A DNA stretch of 7,239 nucleotides, taken from contig JAOUGG010000107.1 in the NCBI GenBank assembly GCA_029857855.1, positions 1 through 7,239 of the forward strand, given 5' to 3'. Shown here in pieces: positions 1-6,392 of the stretch (position 1 is its first letter; each line of letters opens with the position of its first letter). The translations under genes and the position numbers were made by a program. The stretch comes from Acidimicrobiia bacterium. GTDB lineage: Bacteria > Actinomycetota > Acidimicrobiia > Acidimicrobiales > SZUA-35. The notes below the pieces were generated by a model. It saw only the letters and a list, made by a program, of their open reading frames with translations, searched no databases and was not told where the DNA came from.

Positions 1-897
1 CTCCTCGGCCTCCACGGACGCTCACTGGCCTGGCGGCTCCTGCTGTTCGTTGGGCTGGCCTACGTCATCTGGTTCCTCGTCTCGGGCCAGCCCTGGTGGG
101 GCGACGGACCCGGCAGCCTCACCAGGCCCTTCGCCGGCCTGCTCGACGACACGGCCGCCGAGCTGACCGGTTCGGCTGCGGCCGCCTCGGCCGATCATCT
201 GCTCGTCACACGGTCTCGGCTGTTCTTGGCCCTGGCCACGTTCGGATCAGTGGTTTTCATCGGTGTGGCCACCGCTGGTGAACGCCTCCGCCATCTCCGG
301 CCGGCCGTCCCGCTCGTCCCACTGGTGGCCTTGCCGGTCCTCGTCGTCGGGCTTGGAGGGTACGACGGCGCGTCGATGATCCACGCCATCTGGTTCACCT
401 TGCCGTTCGCGGCGATCCTCACCGGCCGAATGCTGGCCTCGCTGCGGGTCCGGACCCTACCGGTTGTCGGGGCCGTGGTCGCCGCCGTCCTGAGTCCGCT
501 GCTTCTCCTCACGCGTTTCGGCGGCGAGCGCTTCGAGTACACGACCGCACCGGATCGAGCAGCGGTCCAGGCGGCCTATGACGGTGCCGACGACGACACA
601 CTGCTCGTGGCCGACAGTACCTTCGTGCCCTGGCGTGACGAAGGAGTCGGCCGTTTCGCGTTCACCACCCACCCGGTCGAGGCGTCGGAGGCCTGGATCG
701 ACATGGTCGAGGCCGAGGCTGCGGCTGCAGGCAGGCAACGAATCGTCGTGGTTCTCACCGATGGTCAGGTCGGCTGGAGCATACACGGGCGGGGTCAATC
801 GGCCGGCGAACTCGATGCCTTCGCCGAATGGCTGCTGCAACGGCCGGATTCGGATTTGTTGTTCAACGAGGGAAGTTCCTGGGCCATTGAGCTGTGA
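1..897 (+). CDS. Multi-pass membrane protein with C-terminal soluble domain, 5'-truncated (possible GT-C glycosyltransferase-like)
   Basis: The reading frame is open from the first base, so the start lies outside the window; 298 codons plus a TGA stop are visible. Numbering from the first visible residue, hydrophobic segments lie at about 9-28, 74-92, 101-119, 126-144 and 151-170. A soluble region of about 125 residues follows (172-298), with alternating strand-like and helical stretches such as DTLLVADSTFVPW and RQRIVVVLTDG. A run of membrane helices ending in a C-terminal soluble domain is common in GT-C-fold glycosyltransferases and related envelope proteins. The N-terminal catalytic loop that would settle this is missing, so that assignment is only a guess. 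An internal TTG at 226 could be mistaken for the start, but it would cut off two well-formed membrane-side regions. The gene is followed closely by the small membrane protein, probably in one transcript. Confidence 0.8.
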   Translation, partial: LLGLHGRSLAWRLLLFVGLAYVIWFLVSGQPWWGDGPGSLTRPFAGLLDDTAAELTGSAAAASADHLLVTRSRLFLALATFGSVVFIGVATAGERLRHLRPAVPLVPLVALPVLVVGLGGYDGASMIHAIWFTLPFAAILTGRMLASLRVRTLPVVGAVVAAVLSPLLLLTRFGGERFEYTTAPDRAAVQAAYDGADDDTLLVADSTFVPWRDEGVGRFAFTTHPVEASEAWIDMVEAEAAAAGRQRIVVVLTDGQVGWSIHGRGQSAGELDAFAEWLLQRPDSDLLFNEGSSWAIEL

Positions 898-953
898 TCG
901 TACGCCGACGACGAGCGCTGCGCTCACGGGGCACGGTGCGGGCAGGGCGAACG

Positions 954-1385
954 ATGCGTGACACCCTCATGCAGCTTCTCGGTCTCGTGTTCCTCGTGCT
1001 TCCCCTTGTGGCGATCCAGTGGAATCTCACCGGGCGACGACGTCGGGTTCCGCTACTCAGTCCACGTCAGCAGGCCAGATGGCGCCTGGAGATCTACTCG
1101 AACTCCGATGGAGTCGACGAGGCTCTCGTCGACCGGGCCGACATACCGTTCCCCGTCAAACAGGTCCGCTCGGCCCGCGGCGAGCTGGCGCAGACAGCGG
1201 GGGCGAACGCCTGGTCGCTCCCGAGGTTGGAGCTGGAAATCGACGTCGAGGACCCCTACACCGATGAGGTCGTGACCGGCCTGTTCGGTCCGGAGCACCA
1301 TGTCCGCTTCGTCTCGGGCCACGAGGCGATGATCGACGTTCCCGGCCCGTTGAGGCTACGCATCCGGGCGCTGCCATATCGCTGA
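954..1385 (+). CDS. Small protein of unknown function with one N-terminal membrane anchor
   Basis: I do not recognise this 143-residue protein. It has a hydrophobic segment at about residues 5-22 (LMQLLGLVFLVLPLVAI), then an Arg-rich patch (GRRRR at 27-31) and a soluble domain of about 110 residues. The positive charges directly after the helix suggest a short N-terminal anchor with the domain in the cytoplasm. The domain is rich in charged beta-strand-like stretches (RLELEIDVEDPY, LRLRIRAL) and has no cysteines or recognisable catalytic motif. I chose the ATG at 954 because AGGG lies six bases upstream. A GTG at 894 would add 20 Arg-rich residues and overlap the stop of the preceding gene (GTGA), which would suggest translational coupling, but it has no ribosome binding site at the right distance. 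Close linkage to the upstream membrane protein suggests co-transcription and a shared envelope role. Confidence 0.72.
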   Translation: MRDTLMQLLGLVFLVLPLVAIQWNLTGRRRRVPLLSPRQQARWRLEIYSNSDGVDEALVDRADIPFPVKQVRSARGELAQTAGANAWSLPRLELEIDVEDPYTDEVVTGLFGPEHHVRFVSGHEAMIDVPGPLRLRIRALPYR

Positions 1386-1463
1386 GCCGACCCGTCGACG
1401 CGCCTGAGACAACCGTCACCGCCTCGAAGGCGTCCGTGGTAATGATCCGGGCGGCGACCTTGC

Positions 1464-1469
1464 TAATCT
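1464..1469 (+). promoter_or_regulatory. Putative -10 element (TAATCT) of a leaderless promoter
   Basis: TAATCT fits the actinobacterial -10 pattern TANNNT and ends 8 bases before the ATG at 1478. The predicted transcription start falls on or next to the start codon. No Shine-Dalgarno sequence precedes the ATG, which fits a leaderless mRNA. I see no convincing -35 element 16-18 bases upstream, so this rests on the hexamer and its spacing. Confidence 0.4.
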
Positions 1470-1477
1470 GACAGCTG

Positions 1478-2173
1478 ATGCAGACGTGTGAATCCTCGAA
1501 AGCCGACGGACTCCAGCTCGACTACGGCGCCTTCTCCCGTCACGGGCTCAGCGACGCGGCCACCCATTTCGATCGCTGCGGCTATGTTCCCCTGCCGGGC
1601 CTCCTTCCCGAAGCAACCGTGGCCGTGCTCCGTGAGGAGATCGCCGTCATCCTGCCGTTGTCCAACCGCAAGGACTTCATGATGGTGTGCATGGAGAACA
1701 CGCCCCGCCACATGACGACCGTGAGCGGATTGGCCATCGCCGAGCGGTCGCCGGCGATCGTTGATCTCTACAACGATTCGCAACTTGTCGAAGGCATCTC
1801 GAATCTCGTCGGCCGTCCGCTCGAGGCGGCGGGTGACCCCGTCGAACGCCATGTGCTCAACATGTTGCACGAGGCCGGTGACACCCACGGGTTTCACACC
1901 GACGACTATCCGGTCGCACTCGTGCTGTTCGTCGAGTCACCCGATTGCCCCGACGGATGCGGCCGTCTCGAGTTCTGCCCGGTCGAGGACGTGCACGAGG
2001 CCCAGACCAGGTCACACGCCGTTGGCGACGCCTACGTGCTGCGTTCGGATCGCCTCCGGCATCGGGTCCAGCCGATCCACAACGGCTGCCGTCGCACGGT
2101 GCTGAACTTCGCCTACTCGGTCGAGGGCGAAACGGTTGCGCACACGCCCTCCGCGTCGCTCCTCTACACCTGA
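1478..2173 (+). CDS. Non-heme Fe(II)/2-oxoglutarate-type oxygenase, BesD/HalD-like superfamily, hydroxylase-type triad
   Basis: A 231-residue protein predicted to bind Fe(II) and use O2 and 2-oxoglutarate to oxidise a small substrate in the cytoplasm. The N-terminus (about 29-60, HFDRCGYVPLPGLLPEA) looks like the start of phytanoyl-CoA-dioxygenase-like folds. The metal triad is visible as H140-x-D142 (in HGFHTDDYPVALVLFVESP) and a distal H195 (LRHRV). R206 (RRTVLNFAY), 11 residues after H195, is the likely 2-oxoglutarate-binding arginine. The block around HTDDYPVALV and the upstream ENTPRHMTTVSG stretch resemble, from memory, the family of the amino-acid halogenase BesD. Halogenases in that family have Gly in place of the Asp; here Asp is kept, so hydroxylation or another oxidation is more likely than halogenation. 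The substrate is unknown; a free amino acid is a guess from the family. The start is the ATG just after a -10-like hexamer. No biosynthetic partner gene is adjacent. Confidence 0.82.
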   Translation: MQTCESSKADGLQLDYGAFSRHGLSDAATHFDRCGYVPLPGLLPEATVAVLREEIAVILPLSNRKDFMMVCMENTPRHMTTVSGLAIAERSPAIVDLYNDSQLVEGISNLVGRPLEAAGDPVERHVLNMLHEAGDTHGFHTDDYPVALVLFVESPDCPDGCGRLEFCPVEDVHEAQTRSHAVGDAYVLRSDRLRHRVQPIHNGCRRTVLNFAYSVEGETVAHTPSASLLYT

Positions 2174-2177
2174 ACGG

Positions 2178-2197
2178 CCTCCGACGTCACGTCGAGG
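2178..2197 (+). terminator. Weak stem-loop after the oxygenase gene, possible terminator
   Basis: Starting five bases after the stop codon, CCTCCGAC and GTCGAGG can pair around a 5-base loop, giving a 7-bp stem with one bulged C. There is no T-tract, so this is not a classical intrinsic terminator. High-GC actinobacteria often use hairpins without a T-tract, but short GC stems are also common by chance here. Confidence 0.22.
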
Positions 2198-2353
2198 AAC
2201 CGGATCGAGGGTGCCTTCACCCGCTCATTTCGGACTCGGTTCGGACCGGCTCGCAACGGTGTCGAAATTTGAGTTGATGACTGGCGTCGACCCCTGATCC
2301 GACATAGGGTTTCGTGTATCGAACAACGACGCATAGATGAGCTGACGACTTAC

Positions 2354-3622
2354 GTGCTGGATACGTCGGTCCTGCTGAGCGCACCGACCTCTCTCGACTC
2401 GTTCGGTAACAACGATGTGGTTCTTCCGATCATCGTGTTGACCGAACTGGAAGCCAAACGGCACCACCCGGAACTCGGATGGGCCGCCCGCAGCGTGCTG
2501 CGGAGGCTCGAAGCCGTACGAGAGGACAACGGCGGCCTGTCAGACCCCTCCATCATCAACGACGAGGGCGGAACCGTCCGCGTCGAGCTCAATCATCGAT
2601 CCGACGGTCTGGTCCCCGAGGCGATGCGAGATGACGGGAGCAACGACCACCGCATCTTGATGGTGGCGCTCAATCTGCAGGCCGACGGCGAGGACGTGGT
2701 CCTCGTCACCCAGGATCTGCCGATGAGGTTGCGGGCGGGCGTGCTCGGCCTTCCCGCGGTCGAGTTCCGCCATCACACCGGCGCCGATCTCGAGTGGCGA
2801 GGCGTCGTCGAGCTGGCCGTTCGAGCCGACACGATCGACGAGCTCTACGAACTCGGCGTGAGTGACATCGCCGAGGCCGCCGACCTCCCGGCCAACACCG
2901 GCGTCATCCTCGAGAGCTCGAATCAGTCGGCTCTCGGGATCGCAGCGGGCGACGGCAAGGTGCGCCTGGCAGCGGACCGTTCGTTGTTCGGGGTTCGAGG
3001 ACGTAACGCCGAGCAGCGGTTGGCCCTGAACCTCCTGGCCGACGACAGCATCGGGATTCTCAGCGTCGGCGGACCGGCCGGAACCGGCAAGTCGGTATTG
3101 GCCCTCGCAGCCGGTCTCGAATCGGTGCTCGAGCGCAAGTCACACCGCAAGGTGATGATCTTCCGGCCACTGTACGCGGTCGGCGGTCAGGATCTGGGAT
3201 TTCTCCCGGGTACCGAGGACGAGAAGATGCGCCCGTGGACCGATGCGGTCGGCGACGCCTTGAGCGCCATCGCCAACGAACACGTGCGGGAGGAGGTCGA
3301 ACGTCAGGAGCTGGTCGAGGTGCTCCCACTGACCTACATCCGGGGCCGCACGTTGACCGACGTCTTCGTGATCATCGACGAGGCCCAGAATCTGGAGCGC
3401 AGCGTGCTGCTGACGGCGCTCAGCCGGCTCGGAGCCGGCAGCCGGGTCGTCCTCACCCACGACGTCGCTCAGCGTGACAACCTGCGCGTCGGTCGCCACG
3501 ACGGCATCGCCTCCGTCGTGGCCAGTCTGCGCGGCCATCGGCTCTTCGCCCACGTCACACTCAGCAGAAGCGAACGTAGCGCGATCGCGGCGTTGGTCGG
3601 CGAAACCCTCGACTTCGAGTAG
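2354..3622 (+). CDS. phoH2: PhoH2-type protein: PIN-domain ribonuclease fused to PhoH ATPase/helicase domain
   Basis: A 422-residue cytoplasmic protein of the PhoH2 family, whose mycobacterial member couples ATP-dependent RNA unwinding to RNA cleavage. The N-terminal PIN domain (about 1-135) shows the acidic residues expected: D3 in LDTSVLL, E31 in TELEAKRHHPELGW, D98 in SNDHRILMVAL and D121 in VTQDLPMRLRA. A linker (about 145-210) leads to the PhoH P-loop domain: Walker A GGPAGTGKS at 239-247, Walker B VFVIIDEAQN at 337-346, then VVLTHDVAQRDN and a C-terminal LSRSERSAIAALV. Nothing is truncated internally. The GTG at 2354 is the nearest standard start, but it removes the conserved Thr-Tyr before VLDTSVLL. 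A CTG at 2342 in the same frame would restore a family-like N-terminus (TTYVLDTS). No strong Shine-Dalgarno precedes either. I found no convincing PhoAT-like partner gene in the 180 bases upstream. Confidence 0.93.
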   Translation: MLDTSVLLSAPTSLDSFGNNDVVLPIIVLTELEAKRHHPELGWAARSVLRRLEAVREDNGGLSDPSIINDEGGTVRVELNHRSDGLVPEAMRDDGSNDHRILMVALNLQADGEDVVLVTQDLPMRLRAGVLGLPAVEFRHHTGADLEWRGVVELAVRADTIDELYELGVSDIAEAADLPANTGVILESSNQSALGIAAGDGKVRLAADRSLFGVRGRNAEQRLALNLLADDSIGILSVGGPAGTGKSVLALAAGLESVLERKSHRKVMIFRPLYAVGGQDLGFLPGTEDEKMRPWTDAVGDALSAIANEHVREEVERQELVEVLPLTYIRGRTLTDVFVIIDEAQNLERSVLLTALSRLGAGSRVVLTHDVAQRDNLRVGRHDGIASVVASLRGHRLFAHVTLSRSERSAIAALVGETLDFE

Positions 3623-3634
3623 GCCCTTCGGTCC

Positions 3635-5029
3635 TCAGGATGTCGACGACGTGAGATGGTCACCCATCGCCGTGAACGGCGCCGTCTGCTCGCTGTGAGC
3701 GCCGAGTCCGTTCGCCGTGGGGCCGGTCGCCTCGGGGTGTACCCGAGCGCCGGAGTCGTCGGCCACGGTGTCGAGGCCGTCGGGCTCCTTGACGAAGCAG
3801 AGGTCGGCGACCCGGTCGATCAGTGATCGGTCGAGAACCATGGGCAGACCGTCGTAGCTGCAGATGCTGACCGCGAGTTCGCAGAAGTCGACGGCGACGT
3901 ACGGCCGGAGCTCGCCGAGATGTTCCTTCGTCACCATGTTGAGGTACCTGGCCGCGTCCGCATTGACCTCGATGGCGTGGCGATCGGCGGACCGGACCAG
4001 AATCCAGTTGAATGCGGTGTCGGTGCACGGGCCGACATAGATCTTGTGCCGCAGTCGCCGGAGAAAGGCGTCATCGCCGAGCGCGTGCGGTTCGAGGTTT
4101 GTCGACACCACGAGTTTCAACTCGAACGGCACCGTGAACTTGGTGCCGGAGTTCGGTTTGAGGAAGTCCACCCCTCGGGACAGCGGAATGATCCACCGAT
4201 TGAGAATCTCCTCGGGTGAGGTGGTCTGGCGCCCGAAGTCGTCGACGACCAGGATGCCGTTGTTGGCCAGCATCTGAATCGGCGCCGAGCTGAGCCCTGA
4301 GGCCGGGTCATAGCGAAGGTCCATCATCTCGAGATTCAATTCGCCACCGACCATGATCAGCGGCCGTTCACACAGCACGTAGCGGGGGTCGAGACCCGGC
4401 GGCTGTTCGGGCACGGCCTGATGCAGCGCGGGATCGAACACCGAGATGAGCTGACCGTCGACAGCGGTGAACTTCGGGATGAGCACCAGGTCGTCGTAGA
4501 AGCGGCACATGCGCTCGGCGAGGCTGGTCTTGCCGGTTCCCGGGGGACCGTAGATGAAGATGGCGCCGCCGCTGACGAACGCTGGGCCGAGCTGGTCGAG
4601 GATGTAGTCCTCGACCACCATGTCCGAGAAGGCCTTCTTGACCAGGACACGGTCGAGATGCACGTCGCTCTGCTGCAGCTTGACGATGGTCTGGTAATCC
4701 TCGATCGGGATGGGCATGCTGGCCACGTGCTGAGCGTTCTTCATACGCTCGGCGGTTGTGCGGAACCCCAGTTCGGTCAGCGTCACCCGGTAGTCGCGGC
4801 CGTCGAGCCCCTGGTACTCGAGGAGCGCCTTCTCCCGCAGCGACGCGGCGATCTCATTGGCCACCGCATGGGAGATGCCGAGCGCCTGCGACGCCTTGCC
4901 AACAGTCGTCGTTCGTTCCGCCAGGACGCGCCGGCAGAACAGGTCTTCGGCCATCCCGGGTGAGATGCCAAGATCACGAAGCTTGGCCGGCGCCTGCAGT
5001 TTCGTCAGTGCTTCTGGTCCTAGGCCCAT
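3635..5029 (-). CDS. AAA+ ATPase with N-terminal winged-helix domain
   Basis: A 464-residue predicted cytoplasmic ATPase. Residues about 43-95 (KASQALGISHAVANEIAASL, then a DYRVTLTELG wing) look like a winged helix-turn-helix. The AAA+ core follows: Walker A GPPGTGKTS at 161-169, Walker B ILVVDDF at 259-265 (Asp-Asp rather than the usual Asp-Glu), a sensor-1-like N311 in VVSTNLE, and an Arg-rich RRLRHK at 324-329 as candidate arginine finger. A helical lid region runs to about 412, and the last 50 residues are a low-complexity, probably disordered tail. I chose the ATG at 5029: upstream the frame stays open into the protease gene, but there is no plausible in-frame start nearby. The gene lies 106 bases after the PrsW stop in the same direction, so co-transcription is possible, as is a promoter of its own. 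The partner is unknown; the architecture suggests remodelling of DNA or a protein complex, with the DD Walker B possibly altering hydrolysis. Confidence 0.88.
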   Translation of the reverse strand: MGLGPEALTKLQAPAKLRDLGISPGMAEDLFCRRVLAERTTTVGKASQALGISHAVANEIAASLREKALLEYQGLDGRDYRVTLTELGFRTTAERMKNAQHVASMPIPIEDYQTIVKLQQSDVHLDRVLVKKAFSDMVVEDYILDQLGPAFVSGGAIFIYGPPGTGKTSLAERMCRFYDDLVLIPKFTAVDGQLISVFDPALHQAVPEQPPGLDPRYVLCERPLIMVGGELNLEMMDLRYDPASGLSSAPIQMLANNGILVVDDFGRQTTSPEEILNRWIIPLSRGVDFLKPNSGTKFTVPFELKLVVSTNLEPHALGDDAFLRRLRHKIYVGPCTDTAFNWILVRSADRHAIEVNADAARYLNMVTKEHLGELRPYVAVDFCELAVSICSYDGLPMVLDRSLIDRVADLCFVKEPDGLDTVADDSGARVHPEATGPTANGLGAHSEQTAPFTAMGDHLTSSTS

Positions 5030-5135
5030 GGAGGACCTATCGGCCGCAGCCCCGACATTCGTGACTAGTTTGTGCGCCGAGTCCCGGAAAATCGATGCCA
5101 GGATTCCGCACTTGGCGGGGCCGACGCCAGCGGGC

Positions 5136-6311
5136 TCAGCCGACGGCCTGGCCGAGGCGCTGCTGGGTATCCCGGGCGTTGCGGAGCTGTTCGGCCAGGA
5201 TCTGCTCCGTGGCAACATCGGAAGGCCCCGTGCGGCGATGGAACAGTGCGAGGCGGGCCAACGCCGAATGGATCTCGTCGAAGCCGTGCCGGCGGCGTCG
5301 GGGCAGACTGCGCCGCGCGGCCAGGACCGATTTCCAGTTGTTGAACACCGCCACTTCCTGACTCGACATGCCGTAGCGCTGGGCCAGGTACGGGACAAGC
5401 TCGGCGAAACGCCGCTGGTCGTTGCGGCGAATTCTGGCCACCGTCACGGCAGCAGCCACGAACAACGCAAAGAAGCCCCCGGCCGCAACCAGGAGCACCG
5501 ATTCGTCGCCGGTGTCACCAGCGTAGGTGAGCGTTGCGTTCCAGGCGGCGTGGCTGGCCACGGCCAGGCCGTAACCCCAGAGGGCGTTGACGGCAACGGA
5601 CTGCTGATGCACGACGGCCAAGCCGATGGCCATGCCGATCCAGGCGGTGAACAAAGGATGGGCGAACGGGGTGAGGAGGGCGCGCACGATGAACACCTCC
5701 CGCCACAGACCGGCCTCAACGGCGGTTGTGAAGTAGAGAAAGTCCTCGACGACCGCGAATCCAAGCGCCACCCAGCCCGCGTACACGATGCCGTCGCTGA
5801 CACCGTCCACCTCCCTTCGGCGGAGAGCCCAGTAGACGCCGAGGCCCTTGGTGAACTCTTCGATCAGCGGCGCGGAGGCGACGGCGGCCCATGCCTCACC
5901 GAATCCGAACGCCACCACCGAGTTGACGACGCCGGAGATGAATCCGGCCACGGTCGCCCCCCAGAGAACGGCATGAAGCCGGGACCGGAAGGGCTCCGGC
6001 TCGACTCGGTCGAGCCACGCCAGAACGGGCAGCACGACAGCCAGCGGCACGAGACCGAGCGCAATTCCGAGCAGAGCGGCCTCCGTCTGCACCACCAGCA
6101 GACCGACGAGGGAAAGAACGGTGGCGATTCCAAAGACTGCGACCGGCCAGCTCAGCCACCCGCCGAGCTTCGGACGGTGGTCGGTGGCGTGCCCGAGATG
6201 GGCGGTCCATCGAGCGCCGTCCCACCATCGCCAGACACTCTGTTGCCACGGATCCGGGTACCACCCGGCCGGCGAGGTCGACGTATGCGCTGGCGCCAGG
6301 GGTGTGCCCAC
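5136..6311 (-). CDS. PrsW-family intramembrane metalloprotease with N-terminal DUF2510 domain
   Basis: A 391-residue integral membrane protein. PrsW proteases make a first cut in single-pass membrane proteins; in Bacillus subtilis PrsW cuts the anti-sigma factor RsiW. Residues about 15-40 (AGWYPDPWQQSVWRWWDG) are a DUF2510 motif, common at actinobacterial membrane-protein N-termini. Hydrophobic segments lie at about 51-75, 78-100, 115-137, 174-194, 211-234, 240-259 and 271-293. The expected motifs are present: EEFTK at 151-155, E189 in VEDFLYF (the ExxxY motif), H218 in FAHPLFTAW and H254 in SHAAWN. All candidate zinc and catalytic residues are intact, so the protein is probably active. After the last helix there is an unusual hydrophilic C-terminal extension of about 95 residues, rich in Arg. 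The start is a GTG at 6311, with a -10-like hexamer just upstream. It lies between a single-pass Ig-like protein and an AAA+ ATPase on the same strand. Confidence 0.92.
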   Translation of the reverse strand: MGTPLAPAHTSTSPAGWYPDPWQQSVWRWWDGARWTAHLGHATDHRPKLGGWLSWPVAVFGIATVLSLVGLLVVQTEAALLGIALGLVPLAVVLPVLAWLDRVEPEPFRSRLHAVLWGATVAGFISGVVNSVVAFGFGEAWAAVASAPLIEEFTKGLGVYWALRRREVDGVSDGIVYAGWVALGFAVVEDFLYFTTAVEAGLWREVFIVRALLTPFAHPLFTAWIGMAIGLAVVHQQSVAVNALWGYGLAVASHAAWNATLTYAGDTGDESVLLVAAGGFFALFVAAAVTVARIRRNDQRRFAELVPYLAQRYGMSSQEVAVFNNWKSVLAARRSLPRRRRHGFDEIHSALARLALFHRRTGPSDVATEQILAEQLRNARDTQQRLGQAVG

Positions 6312-6317
6312 CCGACC

Positions 6318-6323
6318 ATTCTC
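6318..6323 (-). promoter_or_regulatory. Putative -10-like element (GAGAAT) before the PrsW gene
   Basis: On the minus strand GAGAAT matches TATAAT at four of six positions and ends six bases before the GTG start at 6311. There is no Shine-Dalgarno sequence, so a leaderless transcript from an own promoter is possible. The first base departs from TANNNT, making this weaker than the other two candidates. The 81-base gap to the upstream gene also allows simple read-through. Confidence 0.25.
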
Positions 6324-6392
6324 GCCGTCGGGTCGGCGATTCGCTACGTGCCGTCGAACGGACGACGGGTCCGGCGAACCGGGCGCCTGGTG

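Noticed and set aside
1420..1432. Hairpin CGCCT-CGA-AGGCG between the small membrane protein and the oxygenase
   Set aside because: A 5-bp stem with a 3-base loop and no T-tract is too weak to call a terminator in GC-rich DNA.
2305..2310. TAGGGT as a -10 element for phoH2
   Set aside because: It fits TANNNT, but no -35 match lies at the right spacing and such hexamers are common by chance. I could not define a phoH2 promoter.
2277..2336. A 19-codon open frame upstream of phoH2 as a possible PhoAT-like antitoxin
   Set aside because: It is too short, has no ribosome binding site, and its product shows no recognisable similarity to a known antitoxin.
3621..3635. Hairpin AGGCCC-TTC-GGTCCT in the convergent gap
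   Set aside because: The stem has an internal mismatch and a 3-base loop, overlaps both stop codons and lacks T-tracts; a shared terminator is possible but not supported.
5030..5398. N-terminal extension of the ATPase frame to a start at 5398, giving 587 residues
   Set aside because: The extension overlaps the PrsW gene by about 260 bases, and its product looks like out-of-frame Arg/Ser/Pro-rich sequence. The ATG at 5029 gives a well-formed N-terminus.
6371..6382. Minus-strand hairpin CCGG-TTCG-CCGG after the Ig-like gene
   Set aside because: There are only four base pairs, the loop-closing pair is not the stable C-G type, and no T-tract follows.
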